Translations under genes and position numbers: made by a program
The notes under the pieces: generated by a model
What the model was told of the DNA's origin: nothing
Database searches by the model: none
What the model saw: the letters and a program-made list of their open reading frames with translations, nothing else
Source: Methanoplanus sp. FWC-SCC4
GTDB taxonomy: Archaea; Halobacteriota; Methanomicrobia; Methanomicrobiales; Methanomicrobiaceae
Assembly: GCF_032878975.1 (NCBI RefSeq)
Contig: NZ_CP043875.1
Location: forward strand, 2,224,370 to 2,288,369
DNA length: 64,000 nt
Reading direction: 5' to 3'
Shown: piece after piece, positions 1 to 7,186 of the stretch
How the letters are laid out: each line of letters begins with the position of its first letter
Position numbering within the stretch: position 1 is the first letter of the stretch

Positions 1-335
1 TCTGTTTCCTGGTATTCCCTGCCTTCTCCAAGGTGGCTTATCTCATAATTCTGGCAGAAAAGACAGCTAAGGGTACAGCCGGTGAAAAAAATAGTTCCCG
101 AGCCTCTTGTTCCTGATATCACCTCTTCCTCTCCAAAATGAGAACCAAAAGCTGCTATCTTTGGAAGTTCCCCTCCTTTGCAGTACATCGCTTCACCTGA
201 AGTTCTGTCAACGCCGCATTTTCTGGGACAGAGACGACAGTTTTCAAGGCAGAGTTTTGCCTTCCATTCCCTCTCTTTAAGAGTTCCGTTTCTGTGAAGT
301 TCAATGTATGAAGCTTCCCGTTTATTATCTGACAA
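1..335 (-). CDS. Radical SAM protein, PflA-like (5' part, runs off window)
   Basis: The first 111 residues of a radical SAM enzyme are visible; the rest lies beyond the window edge. The cluster motif GCTLSCLFCQ places the three Fe-S cysteines at C87, C91 and C94 (CX3CX2C). Ahead of it is a cysteine-rich stretch (C29, C33, C36, C40, C52) typical of the proteins annotated as pyruvate formate-lyase activating enzyme homologues (COG1313-like), whose substrate is usually unknown. No ATG occurs in frame upstream of the cluster region. The start is taken as TTG at 335, which has a strong AGGGGGT ribosome-binding site 6 bases upstream. Family assignment is good; the exact substrate cannot be told. 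Confidence 0.75.
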   Translation of the reverse strand, partial: MSDNKREASYIELHRNGTLKEREWKAKLCLENCRLCPRKCGVDRTSGEAMYCKGGELPKIAAFGSHFGEEEVISGTRGSGTIFFTGCTLSCLFCQNYEISHLGEGREYQET

Positions 336-539
336 TTAATTACCCCCTGTTTTTTAATTGAGTCCGTGACTCTAAATAAGATTTAAATTTATGAATTGTA
401 CTGGAAATTCCCCGATCCCCGGTCATAATGTATGTCTTGAAAATTGCCTTTAGAGGATATAAAAGTTAAGTCTCAGGCAGAATAAAGTAGCCTTTCATAA
501 CCTTTTATGAATCCCTGAAAAAATATAATGTAGGCTTAT

Positions 540-1745
540 TTAATGTTTTAAACGCCTTTTTATTTCAAAATAAAATTTTACAAAAGGCACGATTAAAGCT
601 GTCAGGCGGCCTTCAAACTCTGCGCTGACTTCTTTGAGCTCCTTTGGAATATTGATATGCTGGGGGCAGTTTTTTAAGCACTTTCCACAATTTGTGCAAA
701 GTGAAGCACCAGCTTTGTCCCCGGCAACACCTGCGAGCCGTCCAAGGTACATGAACTGTGCGGATTTTCTGTCGCCTGAGAGATGGTATGAATTGTAGAT
801 ATCGAAGCATGACGGAATATCCACACCGGATGGACACGGCATACAGTAGCGGCATCCGGTGCAGGGGACTTTCATAAGCTCCATGTATTTTTTACGCACC
901 TCTTCCACGAGGAGAATATCTTTATTTGAGAGTATTCCCGGGTATGAACCGGACGCGGTATTCAGGTTTTCTTTTATGTGCTCCTCCTCATTCATGCCTG
1001 ATAAAACGACTGTAACCTCCTGGTGATTCCATATCCATCTGAGAGCACATTCAGCAGGAGTGTCGCCAAAATCCGCCCTCTCCCAGATCTCCTTTATGCC
1101 GGCAGGCACATTCCTGGTAAGAGCCCCTCCCCTGAGAGGCTCCATTATGATTACGCCGAGGTTTTTTTCTGCCGCGTACAAAAGGCCCTGTTTTCCTGCC
1201 TGGTTTTCGATATCCAGAAAATTATACTGAATCTGGCAAAACTCCCAGTCGTAAGAGTCGACAATCTCTCTGAATGTGTCGGGATCGCCATGAAAGGAGA
1301 AACCTGCATACCTGATTCTGCCGTCTCTCTTTGCGGTGTCGAGAAAATCCGTTAGTCCAAGTGCTTTTACCTTTTCCCAGCTGTTTTTGTCAAGATTGTG
1401 GAGGAGGTAGTAGTCAATCGTTTTGGTCTGAAGTTTTATGAGCTGTGCGTTTAAAAAAAAGTCTGCATCATCCCTGTTTTTTACAAGCCATACCGGAAGT
1501 TTGGTTGCAAGCCGGACTTTGTCACGGTAACCGTCTTTTAGGACTTCTCCCAAAAACGATTCACTCTCACCCATATGGTACGGCCAGGCAGTGTCTATGT
1601 AATTTACGCCGTTGTCAATTGCAGATCTGATCTGTTTTTTCGCTCTTTCCCAGTCGATCTTTTTGTTTTTCTCCGGAAGCCGCATACATCCGTATCCTAG
1701 GATGGAGAGTTCATCTCCGGTTTTTGGGATTTTACGATAAAGCAT
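540..1745 (-). CDS. Aldo/keto reductase with C-terminal 4Fe-4S domain
   Basis: A 401-residue protein of the COG1453 type: an NADPH-dependent aldo/keto reductase barrel followed by a ferredoxin-like tail. The barrel starts with GYGCMRLP and carries the usual catalytic set, D51, Y56 and K82, with a histidine in YYLLHNLD. The tail has CxxCxxCxxC at C295, C298, C301 and C304, and a second CxxCxxCxxxCP at C350 to C360, so it probably exchanges electrons through Fe-S centres. The substrate is unknown. It is transcribed divergently from the permease at 1874, with about 130 bases between the two starts, and a TATA-like element lies near 1788-1800 on this strand. Such proteins are common in methanogens. 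Confidence 0.85.
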   Translation of the reverse strand: MLYRKIPKTGDELSILGYGCMRLPEKNKKIDWERAKKQIRSAIDNGVNYIDTAWPYHMGESESFLGEVLKDGYRDKVRLATKLPVWLVKNRDDADFFLNAQLIKLQTKTIDYYLLHNLDKNSWEKVKALGLTDFLDTAKRDGRIRYAGFSFHGDPDTFREIVDSYDWEFCQIQYNFLDIENQAGKQGLLYAAEKNLGVIIMEPLRGGALTRNVPAGIKEIWERADFGDTPAECALRWIWNHQEVTVVLSGMNEEEHIKENLNTASGSYPGILSNKDILLVEEVRKKYMELMKVPCTGCRYCMPCPSGVDIPSCFDIYNSYHLSGDRKSAQFMYLGRLAGVAGDKAGASLCTNCGKCLKNCPQHINIPKELKEVSAEFEGRLTALIVPFVKFYFEIKRRLKH

Positions 1746-1787
1746 TTTAAAGAGCTAATTGCAACTCAATGTTATAAGAAATCTTTT

Positions 1788-1830
1788 GACAAATATATTG
1801 GAGACTGCAGATTGTCTAACATATAAACAG
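1788..1830. promoter_or_regulatory. Divergent TATA elements between reductase and permease
   Basis: Two TATA-like elements lie back to back between the divergent genes. On the minus strand CCAATATATTTG (about 1790-1800) would serve the reductase. On the plus strand ACATATAAACAG (about 1819-1830) would serve the permease. Neither promoter has been tested, and the assignment rests on spacing and AT content alone. Confidence 0.45.
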
Positions 1831-1873
1831 CGGGAATTTTTGCGACTGCCCGGGTTTATCCGGAATTACAATA

Positions 1874-3139
1874 ATGAGCGAAACTGAAAATGTAGAGGAT
1901 TATCCGCTCTCGGAAGTCCCTTATGATGCAAGACACGGCTTTTCGTCTATACTGAGTGTTCTTTTAGGTTTCACCTTTTTTTCTGCGACAATGTGGGCAG
2001 GGGGGACACTTGGTGTGTCCTTTAAAATATGGCCTGATCTGGTTTTGATAATTGTCGCAGGAAATATCCTGCTTTCGGCTTATGTTGCCATTCTTTCATA
2101 TATTGCCTCAAAGAGCGGCCTTAACACTGTTTTGATGGGCAGATTCTGTTTTGGAAGGCTCGGGAGCAAGTGGGCCGATCTTCTTCTCTCAGCAACCCAG
2201 GTGGGCTGGTATGCATGGGGGACAGCAACGATTGCAATAGTTCTCTCATCACTACTGGGCCTTGATGATTCATGGCAGATTCTGCTGATGATTTTTTTTG
2301 GCTTTGCCTTCTGCCAGACCGCATATATAGGGTACAGGGGACTTGAGTGGCTTTCTAAAATCTCTGTTCCGCTGATTGTCATTCTGCTGATTTTTAGTAT
2401 GTGGGTTGCAATATCAGATGCCGGAGGGATATCAGGTCTTTTTAAAATCATACCAATGGAGGCGATGGGAGTTGGACAGGCGATAACAATCGTTGTCGGG
2501 ACTTTCATTTCCGGAGGTACACAGGCGACCAACTGGACGAGGTTTGCAAGAACAGAAAAAGAGGCTGTATCTGCATCCGTTATCGCATTTTTTATAGGAA
2601 ATGGCCTGATGCTTTTCGGAGGTGCGATAGGCGCCCTTGTGTATCAGGAATCAGATATTGTTAATATTCTTGCAATTCAGGGGCTTTTATTATTTGGAAT
2701 TGTAATGCTTTTTGCAAACATCTGGACAACACAGGACAACACAATATACAACTTCTCTGTTGCCGGATGCAATCTTCTTAACACAAACCGCAGGCGTGCG
2801 ATTACACTTGCAGGTGCGGGGATAGGGACGGTTATTGCGATTCTCGGGATGTATGAATGGCTGATTCCCTATATGGAATGGCTTGGTCTCCTGATACCGC
2901 CAATCGGTGGAATAATTATGGCAGACTTCTTTTTTGTCAGAAAAGGGGCATATGAAAAGCTATCAGAGAAAAAAGATGGCCTATATCCTGATTTTAACTA
3001 TGCAGGTCTCATGGCCTACATTGCAGGATGTCTTGCTGCCCTTCCCGGATTTGGGATACCCCCTTTAAATGGGATAATCACTTCAGCCCTGGTCTATATT
3101 CTCCTGAACAGATTAACGAAAATCTTTTGCAAAAACTAA
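1874..3139 (+). CDS. codB: NCS1-family permease, cytosine permease-like
   Basis: A 421-residue membrane protein with about twelve hydrophobic segments. The N-terminal region RHGFSSILSVLLGFTFF leading into a glycine-rich first helix (ATMWAGGTLG) and the segment ISGGTQATNWTRFAR match the NCS1 nucleobase:cation symporter family, closest in pattern to cytosine permease CodB. It would bring cytosine or a related nucleobase into the cell with a cation. No cytosine deaminase is next to it, so the exact substrate is open. There is no clear Shine-Dalgarno site ahead of the ATG at 1874, and the TATA box is near 1820, so the leader is short. Confidence 0.82.
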   Translation: MSETENVEDYPLSEVPYDARHGFSSILSVLLGFTFFSATMWAGGTLGVSFKIWPDLVLIIVAGNILLSAYVAILSYIASKSGLNTVLMGRFCFGRLGSKWADLLLSATQVGWYAWGTATIAIVLSSLLGLDDSWQILLMIFFGFAFCQTAYIGYRGLEWLSKISVPLIVILLIFSMWVAISDAGGISGLFKIIPMEAMGVGQAITIVVGTFISGGTQATNWTRFARTEKEAVSASVIAFFIGNGLMLFGGAIGALVYQESDIVNILAIQGLLLFGIVMLFANIWTTQDNTIYNFSVAGCNLLNTNRRRAITLAGAGIGTVIAILGMYEWLIPYMEWLGLLIPPIGGIIMADFFFVRKGAYEKLSEKKDGLYPDFNYAGLMAYIAGCLAALPGFGIPPLNGIITSALVYILLNRLTKIFCKN

Positions 3140-3221
3140 AAAAAAGGTTCAAGCGAGAGTTTTCATATTTTATAGAGACGTTTTTCCGGTGGAATATATA
3201 TAATTAAAAAGGCTTTCAAAA

Positions 3222-4028
3222 ATGAAACCAATAATAAATCATTACGAAAAAGAGAGATTAAGAGAAGATAAAGGCAAAATACTTCCAAAGCACTTTGATG
3301 TTCTTGGGGATATTGCAGTTATTTCCCTGCCGTCTGATCAGTTGCACAATAAATATGAAACAGGCAGGGCAATTGCAAAGAGCAGGCGGAATATAAAGAC
3401 CGTTCTTTTAAAGAGGACAATGCTTGAGGGTGATTTCAGAACACCGGGTTTTGAGGTGATCTGGGGTGAAAACAAAACCGTTACGACACACAAAGAGTTT
3501 GGATTCATCTATAATATTGATCTTGCCCGGGTTTTTTTCAATCCCCGGCTTTTGTCTGAGAGGAGACGTGTTTCATCTATGGTTTCCCCGGGTGAAGATG
3601 TTATAGTCCCTTTTTCAGGTGCAGGCCCTTTTGCAGTTCCGGCGGCATCCTTTGGGGCATCTGTGGTTTGTCTCGAAAAGAATCCTGTTGCATGCCGCTA
3701 TTTAAGAAAAAATGCAGTGCTTAACAGAGTCAGTGGAAATATCGATGTTGTGAACGGGGATGCATGCGATCTGGCCCGTATTTTTGATTTTGAATTTGAC
3801 CGTGCGATAGTTCCGGCAGCGTACGGAATGGAAAATATTGTTGACACCGTTTTGGATGTTGTTAAAACCGGCGGAAAAATTCATTTATACACGTTTATAC
3901 CTGACAATGAAAAAGATGAAAAAATTTGCAGATTCAGGGGAGCAGGGCTTGAAACGGAGTTTTTCAAAAGATGCGGAAATGTTTGTCCGGGCATTTCACG
4001 ATATGTATTTGATCTCCTGAAATTATGA
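3222..4028 (+). CDS. Trm5/TYW2-family class I methyltransferase, divergent
   Basis: A 268-residue SAM-dependent protein with the layout of the Trm5/Taw2 tRNA position-37 family. It has the DVLGDIAVISLP strand near residue 26, a basic segment RAIAKSRRNIKTVLLK, FFNPRLLSERRR near 105-116, the SAM-binding loop near 128-140, the acidic-NP motif E152-N154-P155 and D180. It is shorter than most Trm5 proteins and lacks an N-terminal D1 domain. Two signature sites differ. The usual aspartate at the start of motif I is replaced (VIVPFSGAGPF), and the catalytic NLP-type motif reads IVPAAYG. The G37-methylation or wyosine role is therefore uncertain. It ends only 4 bases from the 3' end of the convergent DUF2202 remnant. 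Confidence 0.7.
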   Translation: MKPIINHYEKERLREDKGKILPKHFDVLGDIAVISLPSDQLHNKYETGRAIAKSRRNIKTVLLKRTMLEGDFRTPGFEVIWGENKTVTTHKEFGFIYNIDLARVFFNPRLLSERRRVSSMVSPGEDVIVPFSGAGPFAVPAASFGASVVCLEKNPVACRYLRKNAVLNRVSGNIDVVNGDACDLARIFDFEFDRAIVPAAYGMENIVDTVLDVVKTGGKIHLYTFIPDNEKDEKICRFRGAGLETEFFKRCGNVCPGISRYVFDLLKL

Positions 4029-4032
4029 GATT

Positions 4033-4410
4033 TCAACAGATGGTGAAAAAATAGAGGAAAAACGGATTTTTCATATGGGTCTGTTCGGATTCTGCAATGT
4101 TTGAAAAAACCTTATAGCCCCATTTTTCATAATAGTCAAGATAGCAGTCTCTGGCCAGTTTTTCTTCTTTTGCAATATAGAGAATATCACTTTCCTCCTC
4201 TTCGGTTAGTTCACCTGTCGGAAGAATACTTATTTCCTGGAGAATTTTCCCGGTTTCATCACCAAAACCGCCGCCCTTTTGACTTTCCGGACCTGCCCCG
4301 CTATAACTTGTGCCTTCCTTATCATTTCCTAAGCAACCCGAAGCTGAAAAAACAAGAATTATGACAATTCCCAAAATTATCAGGCTTATAATCTGCTTAA
4401 ATTCTTTCAT
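4033..4410 (-). pseudogene. Truncated DUF2202 ferritin-like lipoprotein
   Basis: A 125-residue frame starts with a clear lipoprotein signal: a hydrophobic stretch from residue 6 to 22, then SASGC with the lipid-modified cysteine at C26. After a low-complexity linker it enters a DUF2202 domain (LTEEEESDILYIAKEEKLARD to SEQTHM at 108-113), a ferritin-like four-helix family. The domain breaks off right after the first helix pair; the last 12 residues (KNPFFLYFFTIC) do not look like the family. What should be its second half is replaced by the 3' end of the convergent methyltransferase gene. It may still make a short anchored peptide, but the metal-binding core would be incomplete, so it is probably a gene remnant. 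Confidence 0.6.
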
Positions 4411-4659
4411 GTTCCCATCTCATTTTCTGGCATAAAGGACAATTGAGTATAATATATTTCTGATAATCTGGTAATCCAGGAAAAAGGCAGGTATTTACCC
4501 TGAAATTACGTTTAGGTATTATCGTTTACGTTTTTGGCAGAGCCAAATATCATACAACTTCAGGAGATATCCAATATATTTTGTTTATTTAATTCAGAGG
4601 GGTTTTTGCAGTTTTTCTTCTTTTTCTGAGGATTGAATATATGAAATTTTACAGAAATC

Positions 4660-5094
4660 TCATTCAACACTGATTTGTATTCTCTCTTCCCGGCAATAAT
4701 CTGTAAAAACTTTCATCATCGCAATTCTCTGTTTTTTTGGAAGAGTTGTGGGCATTGCAATCTTCGAGCCGTCTGTGGATGAGAGGATTACAAGAAGTTC
4801 GTCTTCCCCGTTTTTTAGCAGTGCAATTAAAAGTTCCTCAATGTCACTGAAAACCCCGTTTGAATCTTCAACATTGAATGATACTCCGGGAATTTGTAAT
4901 TTTTTATCAGAATATTTTTCTGTATATTTCCTCTTCTCGCCGGTCATCTCTCTTTTCGATTTGACAGCTCTGATCTTTTTCGCATCTATCATTTTTAGAT
5001 GATCCATTACATCATCCGGCGAAAATCCCTCCAGTTTTACTTCAAATGATTTAATTTTAAACCCCCCGGTTGTTCTTAAATTCCTTAAATACAA
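4660..5094 (-). CDS. Conserved-looking hypothetical protein
   Basis: A 144-residue soluble protein not recognised as a named family. It is rich in lysine and glutamate with alternating hydrophobics. A basic central segment (RAVKSKREMTGEKRKY) is followed by an acidic part with DGSKIAMPTTLPKKQRIAMM near the C-terminus. There is no signal peptide or membrane segment. Codon use looks like its neighbours. A TATA-like TTTATTATAC lies about 30 bases upstream on the minus strand. It stands alone between the DUF2202 remnant and the LysE-type gene, so context gives no functional hint. Confidence 0.6.
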   Translation of the reverse strand: MYLRNLRTTGGFKIKSFEVKLEGFSPDDVMDHLKMIDAKKIRAVKSKREMTGEKRKYTEKYSDKKLQIPGVSFNVEDSNGVFSDIEELLIALLKNGEDELLVILSSTDGSKIAMPTTLPKKQRIAMMKVFTDYCREERIQISVE

Positions 5095-5384
5095 TTAAAA
5101 GTATAATAAATTTTGTCAGGCAAAAATAAAATGAGATGTATATTATTTAAACGTGACCTGAAAAATTGTGTCGTGTGCAGGAACCTTCGGTTTTGAATTA
5201 TCATCGTAATTAGGGATATCAAAAAGTATTATAAAAGGTCAAATTTCTGAAAAATTATTTTCATATTATATTTATTCAGATTATCTTTAAGAAAAGTTCA
5301 TTTTAGGTGGATCTAAAATATTATCGTCACAATTTTTAAGGATTGAGGTATGAACAGGGATATCTGGTCGAAAGGTGGAAAATA

Positions 5385-6002
5385 ATGGAGTCATTAACGG
5401 GTTTTTTTGCATTGTCGTTTATAATCGGTCTTACCGGTGCAATTGCCCCCGGGCCCACACTGATTGCTACCATTAAGTCCTCTCTTGATACCGGATGGGT
5501 GGCAGGACCTAAAATCTCCGCAGGCCATATGCTAATAGAGGCATTTTTTGGATTAGTCATAATTTACGGATTTTCGATTTTCCTTTTGGAATATACAAAT
5601 ATAATCGGGTTTGCAGGCGGTGTGGCACTAATAGTCTTTGGAATATTAAACATAAAATGTGGGATTTCACCGGTTTTACCCGGAGAAGAGGCCGTTTCTG
5701 TTACAAATCCTTATCTGGCCGGCATTATAACTTCAGCCTCAAACCCTTACTTCTGGATATGGTGGCTTACGGTAGGCAGCGGTTTTCTCCTTGACGGATT
5801 AAAGGCAGGCACCATATTTGCGGCTGCATTTATAACAGGTCACTGGATGTCTGATCTATGCTGGTTTTCAGCTGTTTCAACATGTACGTCACGTGGGAAA
5901 AACATGATGAACACAAAAATATACGGATACATAATCATCTTATGCGGAGTTTTTCTGGTGATGTTCGGGTTATACTACATCATCTCATCATATGGAATAT
6001 AG
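5385..6002 (+). CDS. LysE-type translocator
   Basis: A 205-residue membrane protein with six hydrophobic segments. The N-terminal LTGAIAPGPTLIATIKSSL contains the glycine-rich APGPT motif that marks the LysE/RhtB amino-acid exporter superfamily. A second family trait is the ITSASNPYFWIWWLTVG segment in the middle. It would export an amino acid or similar small compound. The start is set at ATG 5385, which has GGTGG six bases upstream. A TTG frame opens 42 bases earlier but has no ribosome-binding site. Confidence 0.78.
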   Translation: MESLTGFFALSFIIGLTGAIAPGPTLIATIKSSLDTGWVAGPKISAGHMLIEAFFGLVIIYGFSIFLLEYTNIIGFAGGVALIVFGILNIKCGISPVLPGEEAVSVTNPYLAGIITSASNPYFWIWWLTVGSGFLLDGLKAGTIFAAAFITGHWMSDLCWFSAVSTCTSRGKNMMNTKIYGYIIILCGVFLVMFGLYYIISSYGI

Positions 6003-6114
6003 AAAAAATGCCATATGAAAACAGTTCAGTATTGTTTTCAGTCCGTGATTTCACAAATATTGTCGTGATATTTTAAAATCGAATATTTCGGCAGTGATCT
6101 GTTTGTTTCATGCA

Positions 6115-6407
6115 TTGAACCGTTTTGTTAAACCTGATAAACGGGAGTATTTATTTCATATATATAGTCCCGGATGAAACTTAGTTATCAGAGTGTTGCC
6201 GGGATTTGATAAAATATGGAAATATTCCGTTTTTTCAAATCGCCGGATGACACCGGAACAGACCAGCATTGTAAACCAGCATAATAAACTCCAAAAACCA
6301 GAAAATACCAGATTAGTGTAATAATAACAAACCAAAAAACCAGTTTTTTCAAACCAGTTAAAACTGAATTGGAGACTCCTGTTTTTCAGGAAAAATCCAT
6401 TCAGTTT
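6115..6407 (+). ncRNA. Candidate structured RNA, array unit 1
   Basis: First of three diverged copies of the same element. A conserved upstream block starts TTGAACCG at 6115 and runs into a TATA box (TTCATATATATAG, about 6157-6167). The transcript would start near 6187-6193. A strong hairpin follows (6193-6253): GTGT pairs with ACAC, CCGG with CCGG and GATTTGA with TCAAATC, with a small apical GGAA/TTCC helix. Next comes an A- and C-rich single-stranded linker holding many ACCAG words and the motif ATAAACTCCA. A second hairpin (6361-6407) pairs AAACTGAAT with ATTCAGTTT around an inner CCTG/CAGG. No open frame of useful length fits. Transcription is inferred only. Confidence 0.6.
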
Positions 6408-6487
6408 GTGGATTTAATACATTTGTTCTCTTTAAAAATTACGTTTTAATACTGGTATGATTCAGGGTTTAATTTTTGGTACATTAG

Positions 6488-6742
6488 TTGAACCGGTCTG
6501 TTAAATGTGATAAACGAAAGTATTTCCTTCATATATATAGTCCCGGATGAAACTTAGTTATCAGAGTGTTGCCGGGAGACTAAAATAAAAAAGGGATGTC
6601 CTTTTTTAAGTCCCCGGAGTGACACCGAAACAGACCAGCATTGTATAACCTCCATTATACGAAAATTACAATAATAACAAGTCAGTTTTAAAAAAAGGCC
6701 ATAAGGGATCATTTCTCCTTTTTTTAGGAGCTCCCTTTTTTT
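6488..6742 (+). ncRNA. Candidate structured RNA, array unit 2
   Basis: Second copy, 373 bases after the first. The block TTGAACCGGTCTGTTAAA, the TATA box (about 6529-6540) and the segment GAAACTTAGTTATCAGAG are kept. Hairpin I (6566-6625) keeps GTGT/ACAC and CCGG/CCGG, but its upper helix is GACT/AGTC, topped by an A-run/T-run helix around GGGATGTCC. The linker is shorter and contains ATAACCTCCA (6645-6654). Hairpin II (6703-6737) pairs AAGGGA with TCCCTT and CTCCT with AGGAG and is followed directly by a T-run, like an intrinsic terminator. Sequence outside the paired and promoter parts has drifted far from unit 1 while the fold is kept. Confidence 0.6.
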
Positions 6743-6806
6743 GTTTTTTCATTTAAAATCACAGATATCTAACCTGAATCATTCACGGTATATTTTAATA
6801 CATCAA

Positions 6807-7052
6807 TTGAACCCTGTTGTTATATGTGTTAAACCGGAGCATTTACTTCATATATATAGTCCGGGATGAAACTTAGTTATCAGAGTGTTATCAGGAAATT
6901 AGAAATTGGGAAAAAATTGTCTCAAAGCCTGCATAACACCCGATAGACCAGATAGTAACAAACCAGAATAATAACCTCCAAAAAAATACCAAAAACCAGA
7001 ACAATCCAAAAATACTCCAGTCCTGACCGGGTGGCATTATGTGTCATCCGGT
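6807..7052 (+). ncRNA. Candidate structured RNA, array unit 3
   Basis: Third copy, 319 bases after the second. It starts TTGAACCC with the TATA box at about 6847-6858, then the same GAAACTTAGTTATCAGAGTG. Hairpin I (6885-6939) has a changed but fully paired lower stem: GTGTTAT with ATAACAC, then CAGG with CCTG. The linker again has AGACCAG, repeated ACCAG words and ATAACCTCCA (6971-6980). Hairpin II (7026-7052) is an unbroken 11-pair stem, ACCGGGTGGCA with TGTCATCCGGT, loop TTATG. The base changes relative to units 1 and 2 preserve pairing, which argues for selection on RNA structure. Confidence 0.6.
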
Positions 7053-7140
7053 AAAAACCTCAGTGGTTATTTCCATGAAATATATGCACGGGCAGTGTGG
7101 CTTGTGTCTGTTTCTTACATTATCTTCTGTTAAAAATCAA

Positions 7141-7153
7141 ATAATATATATAA
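7141..7153 (+). promoter_or_regulatory. TATA box of the surface-protein gene
   Basis: AATATATATAATA lies about 35-45 bases ahead of the ATG at 7187, at the right distance for a short leader. It is separate from the three TATA boxes of the RNA array. Confidence 0.5.
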
Positions 7154-7186
7154 TAGGGTTTGTTAAATTTAAAAACGTGAAGAATA

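Noticed and set aside
5343-5384. Longer LysE-type protein starting at TTG 5343
   Set aside because: The extra residues are not hydrophobic and lack a ribosome-binding site, while ATG 5385 has GGTGG six bases upstream.
6115-7052. CRISPR-like array from the three similar blocks
   Set aside because: The repeats are long and diverged, spaced by 320-370 bases, and contain promoters and hairpins; there are no short identical repeats with unique spacers.
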